From a virus: a DNA stretch of 20,766 bases. Positions 8,048 to 18,000 of this stretch are shown here, in pieces. Position numbers and translations under genes: made by a program. The notes under the pieces were generated by a model. The model made no database searches. It worked only from the letters and a program-made list of their open reading frames with translations, and was not told the origin of the DNA. The stretch lies in IMG/VR virus record IMGVR_UViG_3300036770_007679, positions 1 to 20,766 of that record, one strand, 5' to 3'. Position 1 is the stretch's first letter. Each line of letters starts with the position of its first letter.

Positions 8048-9042
8048 AATAAATTATCATTAAATCCAAAATCATCACCAACTTCAATTAAATCATTATC
8101 GGCATTTGTTATTAATTTTATTTCGGATCCACTTACATGAGAATTAATTTTTGTTCCATAGGAACCTCTTTGAATTGTTAATTTATTATTAGATTTATCC
8201 AAAACCCTAATAGTTTCTTCTCCAATACTAAAATAGGAATTTTCCGATAATAGAGATGCATCTTGAACTTCAATTAAAGTTGTGGTTAAATCCATATCGG
8301 TTGTTAGTATAGTTGTAGTATCATCAGTATAACTTTTTGTTGCAACTGGAGTTACAGTATAAGTAAGATCTCTTCCAGTTGATGTAGAACCACTGACAAG
8401 ACCGATGGAAACTTTTTTAATAATGTCCGAAGAAGTTGATTTTGAAATAGGCCCAAATAAGTAAGTTTTAGCTGTAAAATTTAAAGTATAAATTAAAGAT
8501 CTTCTATTAGAAAAATCACCTTCATATTCATCTTGCATATTGATATTATTTAAAATAATTGGTACGTCTCTTTTTTCTCCAATCTCACTAATTAAATCTA
8601 TTGATAATGTATATCCAGGTTGAAAATATGGTATAATTTGCTCTATAATTTGAAGCATATCGTCATTTAATTTTGTATATATAACCAACTCAAAATCCAT
8701 ATTGTATGGAACTGGCATATATGTCTTTCTTATGTCAGATGCATCTGTCTTTTTTGAAGATAAGAATGTTTGAGTATTTGTTACTTTTCTAGATGGATCA
8801 TATGATAAACCAACAAATTCAAATGACATTCTTGGTAAAGTAATTTGAACTTTTTTATTTAAATCTGGTGATTGTTCCAGTCTTGCAAGAAATTTTTGCA
8901 TTGGTCCATATGCAAGAGGAACTAAAATTGACGAAATTTCATCTCCATTTTCATTTATTTTTTTAATATTAATATTATTAAAAAGAGAACCAAACCCAAT
9001 TATGGTTTTTCTTAATATTTCGTGATAAAAATATTCGAACAT
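8044..9042 (-). CDS. gp15: Tail sheath stabiliser and completion protein (T4 gp15 homologue)
   Basis: 332 residues against 272 for T4 gp15, which forms a hexamer capping the tail tube and sheath and provides the joining surface for the neck. The start MFEYFYHEILRK parallels T4 MFGYFYNSSFRR. Other matching blocks are 'TLPRMSFEFVGLSYDP' (residues 68-83), 'MDFELVIYTKLNDDMLQI' (115-132), 'IEQIIPYFQPGY' (133-144) and 'KRDVPIILNN' (157-166). After about residue 210 the protein departs from T4: residues about 243-310 form an added beta-type module with 'FSIGEETIRVLDK' and 'TIQRGSYGTKINSHVSG', and the end has 'EVGDDFGFNDN'. It follows gp14 by 35 bases; that gap is AT-rich and holds only weak (6 of 8) late-promoter-like sequence. 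Confidence 0.93.
   Translation of the reverse strand: MFEYFYHEILRKTIIGFGSLFNNINIKKINENGDEISSILVPLAYGPMQKFLARLEQSPDLNKKVQITLPRMSFEFVGLSYDPSRKVTNTQTFLSSKKTDASDIRKTYMPVPYNMDFELVIYTKLNDDMLQIIEQIIPYFQPGYTLSIDLISEIGEKRDVPIILNNINMQDEYEGDFSNRRSLIYTLNFTAKTYLFGPISKSTSSDIIKKVSIGLVSGSTSTGRDLTYTVTPVATKSYTDDTTTILTTDMDLTTTLIEVQDASLLSENSYFSIGEETIRVLDKSNNKLTIQRGSYGTKINSHVSGSEIKLITNADNDLIEVGDDFGFNDNLL
8113..8316 (-). repeat. Added module in gp15, shared with the giant protein
   Basis: Residues about 243-310 of gp15 carry the pattern 'T-x-LIEVQDAS ... FSIGEETIRV ... LTIQRGSYGT ... SHVSG'. A clearly related segment occurs in the 2606-residue protein near 13350-13138 ('[11 protein letters not shown] ... [18 protein letters not shown] ... 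ITRGIDNT ... RHSS'). Similar 'D/N-E-x-I-x-Y ... RG ... H' modules are known in many phage tail proteins. It probably decorates the neck or sheath-end surface. Confidence 0.65.
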
Positions 9043-9077
9043 AATTTTACTTTTATTTAATACTATTTAACAATTAA

Positions 9078-10454
9078 TTAAGGATTTCCGAAAGGATTTT
9101 TTTCAGAAAAGTCTAAAATTTTATCAGATTCTAGTTGAATTTGATAATTATCATCATATTTTTCAACATCATTGTATATATTTACTGATTTTAAAACATA
9201 GGTAGATGCGGAAGTTTGCCCAGTAATTATTTCTCCTGGTATAAAACTTCCAGAAATATAGTAAATATCTAAATTATTTGTAGAAGAATTCCAGTTCTTA
9301 ACTTTTGCAGTTGTACTGCTTATACTACCTACAACAATTTCATTAAGACTAAAAGTTCCAGATCCAATCATAGAAGGATTTCCAATGATTATTTGCGGAG
9401 AAACCGTATATCCAATTCCAGCGTCTATGAGAGATATTGATGATATTACTCCATCGGTAACAACACAGGTTGCTATAGCTACGGAAGTTGCAGATCCAAC
9501 AAAACTTATTGAAGGAGAATGAACATATCCAGATCCAGAGGAAGATAATGTTACTAATCCAACAACTCCATTTCCAATAGTTGCCGTTGCAGCTGCCCCA
9601 GATCCTCCACCTCCAGTAAAGGAAATTTTAGGTGCAACCGTATAACCATATCCAGGATTTATTATTTCTACAGATTGAACTCTAAGTAGATCTGGATCTG
9701 GCTCACAAACATCAACTATTCCACCAATCATTGAGCATATTCCAACAGATGTTCCTCCAGATTGTGGTGATGAAGAAAATCCAACTGATGGTGCAGATGT
9801 ATATCCAGTTCCTCTGTTACTTAGGGTTACAAATCTTACCCCACCATCAAATATAGAACAAACTGCACTTGCAGTGATGCCAACTCCAATTAATTTTAAA
9901 GTTTGAGTGTATCCTTCATTTTTTACTAAACTGTCAATATTTTCTATTCCAGTATCTATAATTTCATTACCATACCTGAATAATTCACATCTTAATTCAT
10001 AAACATAGTTTTTTTGAAGTTGATAGAATGGTTTTTCGTGTTCTACGTATTTAATTTCAAATAATCTATTCCCCAACGGAAACCAAATTAAATCACCTTC
10101 TTTTGGCCTAGAGGATAATTCTATTTTTGGTAAATCTTTTATTAAAGGTTGTATGTAACTTTCATATCTTTCTTTTGAAATAATAAGGGTTAGGTCATCC
10201 ATTTCTTGAATTCCAAATTTCGACATTAAAGTTCCTTGACCACCGTATCCATCATAAGTTTCAACGTATGCTTCTATTGGATAAGAGTGTTGAAATTTGG
10301 ATTCTATTACTTCACGGATAATAGTTTTTTTAGTTATATATTGTCTTGGTATATAGTAAATATCAACACCATGTATTTTAATGGATTCATTAATAATACT
10401 TTGAATTAAACTTTGTTCTGATCTAGAACCTTGTTGAAAAAATGGATTTAACAT
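9078..10454 (-). CDS. gp14: Neck protein (T4 gp14 homologue) with a large internal insertion
   Basis: 458 residues against 256 for T4 gp14. In T4, gp13 and gp14 close the filled head and form the surface to which the tail joins. Residues 1-165 match well: 'MLNPFF' to T4 'ILNPYV'; 'IKIHGVDIYYIPRQYI' (25-40) to 'IQMRGVECYYVPREYV'; 'YVETYDGYGGQ' (63-73) to 'YLNSFEGYEGA'; 'PKEGDLIWFPLGNRLFEI' (117-134) to 'PKEGDLIYFPMDNSLFEI'; then 'PFYQL' and 'YGNEI'. Residues about 190-430 have no T4 counterpart: four G-x-G-Y beta repeats, then a paired 'NEIVVGSIS ... PGEIITGQTS' module. The T4-like tail returns at the end (EKNPFGNP). An AGGA site lies about 10 bases before the start, in the last codons of gp13. 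Confidence 0.93.
   Translation of the reverse strand: MLNPFFQQGSRSEQSLIQSIINESIKIHGVDIYYIPRQYITKKTIIREVIESKFQHSYPIEAYVETYDGYGGQGTLMSKFGIQEMDDLTLIISKERYESYIQPLIKDLPKIELSSRPKEGDLIWFPLGNRLFEIKYVEHEKPFYQLQKNYVYELRCELFRYGNEIIDTGIENIDSLVKNEGYTQTLKLIGVGITASAVCSIFDGGVRFVTLSNRGTGYTSAPSVGFSSSPQSGGTSVGICSMIGGIVDVCEPDPDLLRVQSVEIINPGYGYTVAPKISFTGGGGSGAAATATIGNGVVGLVTLSSSGSGYVHSPSISFVGSATSVAIATCVVTDGVISSISLIDAGIGYTVSPQIIIGNPSMIGSGTFSLNEIVVGSISSTTAKVKNWNSSTNNLDIYYISGSFIPGEIITGQTSASTYVLKSVNIYNDVEKYDDNYQIQLESDKILDFSEKNPFGNP
9387..9845 (-). repeat. Four G-x-G-Y beta repeats inside gp14
   Basis: Residues about 204-356 contain four units centred on 'NRGTGYTSAPSVGF', 'NPGYGYTVAPKISF', 'SSGSGYVHSPSISF' and 'DAGIGYTVSPQIII', spaced roughly 40-50 residues apart. 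Each has the order 'hydrophobic strand, G-x-G-Y, two to four residues, P-x-(V/I)-x-(F/I)'. The copies differ, so the array is not a recent duplication. Similar segments occur in gp8 (near 20690-20766), the 1857-residue protein (2590-2360) and the giant protein (near 13915-13675). Confidence 0.8.
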
Positions 10455-10460
10455 AGATAA

Positions 10461-11303
10461 TTATCCTATCATATCAAGAGGTGGAAGTTCGTAAGTAGAT
10501 GACATTTTTTCCATGAGATTATCAATTTCTCTTTGAGCATCATCATATATTTGTCTTCCATTCATCTCAACTCCACCAGGAAGTTTTACTCCTTGAAATT
10601 TAATTAAATTTTGTCCCCATTGCTTTTTAATTAAAGATGTTACATACATTTTAAGAAAAGAATCATTCCATACTTTACCATAATCATTTGGATCTAATAA
10701 TCTATAGCAATCTATCACAAAATATTCTCCGACCTTCACGCTTTTCCAATCTATATCCAAATATAATCTATCCATTCTTTTATTATATCTTATTTGCTTT
10801 TGTGTAGTTAAAAGCCAATCAATATCTTCTAAATATGTTTTAACCATAGAATAAGTTAATAATTCCACTGAACCCCAATAATAAATGTCATTTAAAAACA
10901 ATTGATACTTTATATTAAACATTCCACTTGACAATGAATTGGATCCTTCAAAATGAAAAATTTTATTTACTCCAATTACATAAGAAGGTATTTGTAAAAA
11001 ATTAGAAGATTCGTAATAATTAAAAGTTTCACTTTGTCCAGAAATAGATGTTGTTACAGTAGTAGTAGTTATTCCTGGAGCTCCAGGAAGAATTCCCCTC
11101 CCCCTATCAATATCTTCTTGAGTTATTTGATATTTTAAATATGTTTGAGAAACACCATCGAAATGTCTTTCTTGAAAAAATTGAAGAGCGTCATCTATTA
11201 AATCGTCAATTTGCTCATCCGCAACATTAATTTCTAAAACAGGGGCTCCCAATTTTCTTTTACAATAATCTACTAGTTCTTGCCTGGTAGTTGGTTGAGC
11301 CAT
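10461..11303 (-). CDS. gp13: Neck protein (T4 gp13 homologue)
   Basis: 280 residues against 309 for T4 gp13, the partner of gp14 in the neck ring at the head portal. The N-terminus 'RKLGAPVLEINVADEQI' (residues 15-31) matches T4 'RRLGAPIINVELTPDQI', followed by 'DDALQFFQERHFDG' against 'QRALELYGEYHFDG'. The C-terminus also matches: 'FLKMYVTSLIKKQWGQNL' then 'LPGGVEMNGRQIYDDAQREI', against T4 'WVKDYATALAKELNGQIL' and '[20 protein letters not shown]'; both proteins end in a Pro-Pro segment and a final Gly. The middle is shorter than in T4. The gene starts 26 bases after the 128-residue gene and ends 6 bases before gp14, forming a tight neck operon. Confidence 0.95.
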   Translation of the reverse strand: MAQPTTRQELVDYCKRKLGAPVLEINVADEQIDDLIDDALQFFQERHFDGVSQTYLKYQITQEDIDRGRGILPGAPGITTTTVTTSISGQSETFNYYESSNFLQIPSYVIGVNKIFHFEGSNSLSSGMFNIKYQLFLNDIYYWGSVELLTYSMVKTYLEDIDWLLTTQKQIRYNKRMDRLYLDIDWKSVKVGEYFVIDCYRLLDPNDYGKVWNDSFLKMYVTSLIKKQWGQNLIKFQGVKLPGGVEMNGRQIYDDAQREIDNLMEKMSSTYELPPLDMIG

Positions 11304-11326
11304 ATTTTGATTTTATTACTATAAAA

Positions 11327-11334
11327 TATTTATG
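11327..11334 (-). promoter_or_regulatory. Possible late promoter CATAAATA before gp13
   Basis: The minus strand reads CATAAATA, seven of eight bases of the T4 late consensus, 23 bases before the gp13 ATG and overlapping the stop of the preceding gene. A transcript from here would have a leader of roughly 15-18 bases with no clear Shine-Dalgarno site. It could give separate late expression of the neck genes, but in AT-rich DNA a one-mismatch hit is weak evidence. Confidence 0.35.
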
Positions 11335-11716
11335 GTGCTGATGATATTCCAGACAATACTAAAATATTACCTTCTAGAATTCTATAAACAGTTGTTCCAG
11401 AACTAACTAAAACATCATATACAAACCTACCCTCTTTTAAATTTCTAGTCATACTAGAATTTAATGATATATAAAATTTTCCAGAAGAAGCACTAGTAAA
11501 TCCTACATTAAAAGTTGCCAATGGATTCATGGAAGATCCTATAGAAACACTTTTTGCCATTTGACTTGATAGTGTCCATCCACTCATATTGAAAGGGGAT
11601 CCATCTATTCCTTTCACAGAAAAGGTATCTTTAAAATCAGATCCAGTATTAATTACTAGATTTGAAACATAAGAAACCCCAGATAATGGATTGAAAGTTA
11701 TTGTATGTTGGGCCAT
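11330..11716 (-). CDS. Beta-rich structural protein of unknown role (128 aa)
   Basis: Starts MAQHTITFNPLSG. The pattern 'LVINTGSDFKDTFSVKGIDG', then 'FNMSGWTLSSQM', 'GKFYISLNSSMTRNL' and 'GRFVYDVLVSSGTTVYRILEGNI' fits a family of small phage beta-sandwich proteins in which 'G-x-(Y/F)-VYD' precedes 'R-(I/L)-LEG'. Such proteins are often found near neck or baseplate genes and are sometimes fused to fibres. No catalytic residues are apparent. Its ATG overlaps the end of the 60-residue gene by 19 bases and there is no strong ribosome site, so translation may depend on the upstream gene. Its place just before gp13 suggests a neck or collar accessory role (inference). Confidence 0.78.
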   Translation of the reverse strand: MAQHTITFNPLSGVSYVSNLVINTGSDFKDTFSVKGIDGSPFNMSGWTLSSQMAKSVSIGSSMNPLATFNVGFTSASSGKFYISLNSSMTRNLKEGRFVYDVLVSSGTTVYRILEGNILVLSGISSAP

Positions 11717-11880
11717 TTTAAATCTGTAAGTACTTCTTGTTGCTTTATGTATAATTTTGATTGATATTTACATAATAACTTTAATTCATCAATATCATTA
11801 ATTTCATCAATTTCTCTAGATAATTTTTCATATCTAAACAAATTCGACATATCTTTTAAAATAATTTCACTTAATTCCAT
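11698..11880 (-). CDS. Small charged helical protein (60 aa)
   Basis: The sequence begins MELSEIILKDMSNLFRYEK and continues 'LSREIDEINDIDELKLLCK' before ending WPNIQ. It is rich in Leu, Ile, Glu, Asp and Lys and should be almost wholly alpha-helical; it has one Cys. An AAGGA ribosome site lies about 9 bases upstream, inside the end of the 74-residue gene. It overlaps both neighbours (14 bases upstream, 19 downstream), which supports it as a genuine coding frame. I recall similar small proteins at this position in marine T4-like phages but cannot name a function; an assembly helper or minor virion part is possible. Confidence 0.7.
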   Translation of the reverse strand: MELSEIILKDMSNLFRYEKLSREIDEINDIDELKLLCKYQSKLYIKQQEVLTDLKWPNIQ

Positions 11881-12091
11881 TTAAAATTTCCTTCATAAGA
11901 TTTTTAATTTCCGTCATTTCATTTTTTAAATTATCTAAATTATTTTCAATATTATCTATTCTTTTAGACTCGATATTTTTTAAATTTTTAACTTGCAAAT
12001 AATTATTATATTCAACCATATTAGAATTAATTATTGCATTGTTAGTTTCATCTCTATAAAAACTTGCATTTGTATCTACAGGTCGTTTCAT
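11867..12091 (-). CDS. Small coiled-coil protein (74 aa)
   Basis: Starts MKRPVDTNASFYRDETNNA. The first 35 residues are polar; residues about 36-72 ('LKNIESKRIDNIENNLDNL', then 'KNEMTEIKNLMKEIL') show a heptad pattern of Ile and Leu typical of a coiled coil that would oligomerise. It begins 5 bases after the giant gene ends. In T4 the fibrous coiled-coil protein fibritin (wac) lies just before gp13, so a much reduced whisker-like or trimerising role is conceivable by position, but there is no sequence likeness to wac. No Cys or membrane segment is seen. Confidence 0.7.
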   Translation of the reverse strand: MKRPVDTNASFYRDETNNAIINSNMVEYNNYLQVKNLKNIESKRIDNIENNLDNLKNEMTEIKNLMKEILNGIK

Positions 12092-12096
12092 AAATT

Positions 12097-15000
12097 TTAT
12101 GCCAGTGCAATGACTCTTAAATCTCTTATTCTTGGTGGATATGTTTGAGAAGTTGATGATCCAATTAATTTAATACTAAAATACCTAAATTGTGGAAGAT
12201 TATCAATAGTGAATTCATAATCTTTAAAAACTAATTCATTAGACCCAAATCCGATATTATCAGTTTTAGCAACAAAATTATCAGAAGTTCCATCGTTATT
12301 ATTAATATTAATAACTTCTCCAGAAACTAATCTGTTAGAATACCCAGGGAATGGGTAATAAATTGGGTCTTCATTTGGATCCTTTAATATTGAATATAAT
12401 GCTCTAAGATCACTATAAGTATTGATGTATGCAGACACTAAAATTTTAATAGATGTAGAAGAAGCTTCCAATTGTATCGGCTTTGTAGCATAAACAAATG
12501 CTGATGGATCATCTTTCAACGTTGAAATTCTATCGTCTTCAATAAAGTTTGTTATAGGGCTATTAACTCTATTAGAGACTAAAATCATTCCAACTCTATC
12601 TAAATCAATAACTGGTGAAATTCTACTATCAAAAGTTTTCAAATTAATTTGCATTTCAAAAGACTTGTTACCTGGTAATAGAGATAATTTCGAGTCCTCA
12701 TTTACTTTGGAACAAATTAATCTTGGAGAGTTAAAATAGTTATTAGAATTTAAATTGATATTTTGATATCCCTGATCTACAAATGAAGCCTCATTTCCAG
12801 AAACACTTTGACCAGAAACTGTTCTTACTCTAGAACTTATACTGGTTCTCGGTAAAACCATTGTCTGCACGATAGGATTTAATATTTCAAATTGAATATT
12901 TTGAGTGGCATTAATTCCTATTCCACCGCAATTTTTATTTGTTTTGAAATATAGATTTGGGAAATTAACATTTCCTTGCCTATTTACCTGTCCTCTTGGC
13001 AATGGTAAAACATTTCCCGCAGAAGACATATCAATTTTTATATTATAGTGATCTAAATCTATAGAATTTGAAATAGTAGAATCTTGAAGTTCATGCCTCT
13101 TATTAATTCTTCTTAGAGAAACATTATTTAATTCATACTTATAAACCAATGAAAGTGAAGAATGCCTGGTGATGCTAGTATTATCAATTCCTCTAGTTAT
13201 GTTTGTCAAAGAATTGCCAGATACACCTTCATATGCAATAATTTCATTATTAATTAAAATATATCCAGGATTGGTTGATGCCACTCCTACATTTTCGAAA
13301 GTTGAAAATTCAGAAGCGTTTTCGACAATAATAGAAATATTATCATTTGCTTCATAGGTTGATAATATTCTTGTTGGTTTTATATCAGAAATTGCATTTG
13401 AAATTAATACTGAATTAGTTCTGGAATGCATTCCATGATTTGAATGATTAACTTTGATATGAAGACCGTCCGTAACAGAAACTTGTGGTTGAGAAAGAAT
13501 TACATTTCCACCAACAATATTATTTAAAAATGTTGTTACTCCAGAATTGTTTATGTAACGTAAAGAATTTGCAGATCCTACAATAAAATCACCTTGAACT
13601 TCATCGATGATAAGTTCATTTATTCCTGCTATATTGGAAACTGACATTCTTAAATTGGTTCCTAAAGAAGATATTCCGATTTGAGATGCAGTAACAATTT
13701 CACCCACAAGATATCCAGTTCCTCCATTTCTTATTGTTGCTCCAATTGCAATTCCTTGAGAGATTGTTATATCTGCGGTTGCATTTTTTCCATTTCCATT
13801 TATAGATGTCAATGGAACATTATTAAATGTGTAAAAAGTGTTTAGAGATGGTGTAAATCCAATTCCAGCATTAATTATTTTTAAAGTATTAGTTGCAATT
13901 CCAGCACCACCAATATATTTACCATTTGCATAAGATCCAGTTTGAAGTACAGTATTTCCCACTGTCAAAGTATTATCCTGTAAAGTAGATCCAATTCCAA
14001 TTCTAACTCTTTTAGATTTTATTTCTAAAGAATCTTTTATAAGAGTAGAAATTTGTTTATTATTTTGTGTTAATTCTGGATTAAAGAAGCTTAAGCTTCC
14101 TTCAGGGACAAAAGATGCAGAATATAAATTAAATTTTAAATCCTCAAATTGAGATGGTGTCCAAGTAGAGGCATTTTGAGATTTAAATAATGAACCAAGT
14201 ATTGGTTGAGAACTAACTACCACATTTCTAGATTCTGGACCAGATGCAGTTCTTATATCAAATTCTCCAAGTCTAGAAATCCATGCATTATATTGTGTAG
14301 AATCTGATCCTATAACGATTGCATGTTCTTTATTTCCCTCCAAGAAAATGGGAGAATCGAATATAATTTTAGTTGCAATAGAAGCATCTTCAGAAATTAA
14401 AATTTTATCTGGAGTTATTACTTTTCTAGAAAATGGATATACGTGTTCTGTTGGAGTTCCTAAAGAAACAGATCTTAATTCTATAAAAATTGGAATTTGA
14501 GAATCTTTACTTTGGAAAAATAAATCTATTGATGTAATAAAAATTCCTGTTGAATCGGACTCTGATCCTACTGAAAAAGTTTGAGCTAATGGATCCAATC
14601 TTCCTGGAGTGTTTCTTCCCCCAGTAAAAACTGGTCTAGGAGGTTGAATAGCTGTTCTAGGTGCAGGTACTGGCACTGGCACTGGTACTGGTACTGGTGC
14701 TGGCCTAGGTGCAGGTACTGGTACTGGCACTGGCACTGGAGACGGTCTTGGAGATGGTACAGGTACTGGAACTGGTCTTGGTGCAGGATTTGGTGTTGGT
14801 CTTGGGGATGGAGAAGTTCCTGGAAATGGAACTGGGGCTGGTGCTGGCCTTGGAGCTGGATTGGGAACTGGTGATGGAGACGGGCTTGGAGAAGGAGCAG
14901 GGGCTGGTGCTGGAACAGGTACTGGAACAGGTACTGGAACGGGCACTGGAGGTGGTAAATTAACTTGAGCAGATACATTAATATCTACAATAGAAGTTGT

Positions 15001-18000
15001 AGTATCCGACTCAGATCTTGATTGTGATATTGATCCATGAGTAACTAATACATTTCTTACCGAAATTGCAGTTCCTTGTACTGGGGTGATATTGCCAGTC
15101 GAATAATAATTTTCTTCTCCACTAGTAGTTACAAATCCTCCAATTTGAGAATTAGTTAGACTATTAGTTAATCTAAATGTAGCATTTCCAGTTCTAAATG
15201 AAGGATTATTTCTAATATTTGGGTTTGGTATAAAGAAAGATCCATTAATATATCCAGATGAATCTGTAACCAACTTTACTTCTGTAACTCTGGCAATAGC
15301 TCCACTAGTGTTTCCTACGAGCTCCATTCCACTTTCAATATAACCTCTAAAATCACCCAATTCCTGAGAACATAATGAAGTAAGATCTACGTTTAATAGA
15401 GTAGATGTTGTAGAATATGTTGGTGGTAAGATACTTCTATCGTATGGATTATTAATATAAGTGTCCGTAGGGTTATTAAATGGTCCAGATCTATGATTTA
15501 ATTGTGATAATCTAAATCTTATTCTTGCAATTTCTTGAGAATTTTGAGAATCAAAAGTGGATTGATTTGTTCTTGATAGTACAGTTTCTCCAGAAACAAA
15601 TGTTCCAGAAATCATTTGAATTTGAATTAACTTTGGAAATACAAACTTATTGATATTGACATTATTAAAGAAAGCATATATTTGAGTTTGTGGTTTAAAT
15701 TTTTGACCTCTAAACTCAATATTTCTAGATCTCATAAATGTTGCAACATCAACACTTAATATTCTATCTCCTAAATTTACAGTACTATCTGAAGATGATA
15801 TATTTCTAGTAGATCCCAATCTAGAACTAGTTCCCGTTCTAGTCGTAGTTCTATTCACAGTTTCTAAAGTCGTTGTAACTGTTCCACCACCTCTAATGTC
15901 AGTAGTGGTAATTTCTCTAGAGGGTATATCCGTTGATGTCGATCCCGTCCATTGAGTTTCCCATGCTCCCCATATTACGGGCGCCCACCCAGTTTGTGAG
16001 TTTAAGTCCGATTGTGTTATTTGAGTCGTCCTTTCGTTATAATTTGTAAAACCACTCAAAGTTAATGGTTCAATTCTAATAGAATCTACCCAAATATCAG
16101 AAGATGGGTTTAAATCTATATTTCCATTATAATTTGCTACTAAATATGGAGTTACATTTTCAATTCTTGTTGCAAATGGTTGTTCTAAGAAAAGATCTTC
16201 TCTATAATTTAAAGTTATGACCCCCATTCCAGGAGAGTCTGAGGTAACAGAGCTCCTTCTTATATTTTCACCTACTAAATCGTTAGCAAATTTAATATCA
16301 ACAGTTGGGTTTAATGTATTTCCAATTCCATTTAAAGATCTAGATCCTATTAATAATCCAACTTCTGTTGTATATGAACTGGGTCTTAATTCATTAGTTT
16401 TATCATCTATAGAATTTTTTATCTTGTTTCCTAAAAGTTGAGGTTTTATACTAGTGAAATTATCTACAAAAAATCCAGATTTAAATCTATCCACACCATT
16501 AGAATCTTTAATGGAAAGATTTGACGTAGTAGTTTCTAATAATGATAATGTAGTGTAAAATTCTAAATTTTTAATTCTAGTTTCTAATTTAGAAATATCA
16601 CTCATTGTATATCTCTTGTAATCTGTCAAATTTATATTTGATGATTTTAGATCACATAGGTATGCTGGATGAGAAATTGTTGCTATTTCTATTGATCCGT
16701 CAATTGGTAGAGGTGCTTCTGGAAATTCAGATGATTCTCCAATTTGGACTTGAAAACTTCCATTTTTTGACAAAAATATTTTATCTATTCTTGGTAAATA
16801 AATCGAATAATCTAGTATTATAGATTCGTCGGAAGATAAAACATTATTTGCAGAATTTTGGGTTTCGGAAAAAGTTTTTCCTACAGATTCGAATGGTGAC
16901 CTAGAATTTTCTGAAACAATATACTCATCTACTCTTGGCCTAATATCTAAAATATCAGAATTTCTTATTCCATTAATTGATCTTATATCACAGTAATCAT
17001 ATTTGTTATATGAATCTACTGTAGTAATATCTCCAGTATCTGATTGTGAATATGAAGAATATTCAAAAACAATCTTTAATTTTCTATATGGTTCTTGAGT
17101 ATTTTGTTTTCTTTTTACTCTCGAATAATCATAAATTGTACTTCTTTGTCCATCATCAAAACTAAATTTATCGGTTATATTAATGTCACCATCCAATATA
17201 GAAGAAATTTGAGATGTAACTCCAGATTCTAATAAAGAAATGGTTTCACCCAATTTAAATGATTTTCCATTAAGAGAAATATAAGATATTTGAGATGAAG
17301 AAACTTGTGCGACAAAAATTCCTATGCACTCACTTTCAGATCCTATAAATTCTTCTCCTAATATAAAATCACTTGTAGAATTAGTTTGACCGTCAATATT
17401 TGATAAAATTAATGCGGGAAGATCTGGTGAATTAATAGAGGAAGATTCATAAATTGCATGAATTTTAGTTACATCTGGATAAAGCAAACAAATTTCTTCA
17501 TCTTGAACTCTAGTCCCGTATGGATAATTTCCATAGACTAACCCGTCATTGTTCGTTGTATTTCCAATTCCAGAATAACTATACTTAGATTTATCTACTG
17601 TTATTATTTTTACTTTATTTCTAATTTTAGATTTTGATCTTATTTTATTTTTTTGAAGGGTAACTGTAAGAATAGCTCTACTATCAGATCCCAAACCTTG
17701 TATTGTTAGCTCTCTTCCTCCAGAAGATATTGTAAATTTATCTGAAGTCAATATTTCTGTATTTCCATCAGATCTTAATAAACAGTATCTTTCTTCATCA
17801 AAAGGAAGGAAAAATTCATTTTCTCCTAAAAGATTTGGAGGTATATTTACTGAATTATTAGTGATATTGACATCAAATTGTTTTCTTATAATAATATAAG
17901 AATCTGTTAGATTTAATGTTGATATATTTTTCTTAGGTAAAGGTGTATATAAAGTATTATCCGAAGAATTTTGAAGTTTGGAGGTTAAAACTTTAAAATC

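Noticed and set aside
9043-9077. TTAAATA-type sequences before gp15 as a late promoter
   Set aside because: They match only six of eight consensus bases in a very AT-rich gap, which is expected by chance.
14656-14955. Regular GGTACTGG-type units as a CRISPR array or replication iterons
   Set aside because: There are no spacers of constant length, and the repeat is in frame and encodes an unbroken Pro-x rod inside a long open frame.
14644-14963. Plus-strand open frames rich in Trp or Leu, and a minus-strand Gln/Leu-rich frame, over the proline tract
   Set aside because: They are automatic by-products of reading the 6-base proline-coding repeat in other frames; no ribosome site or family likeness supports them.
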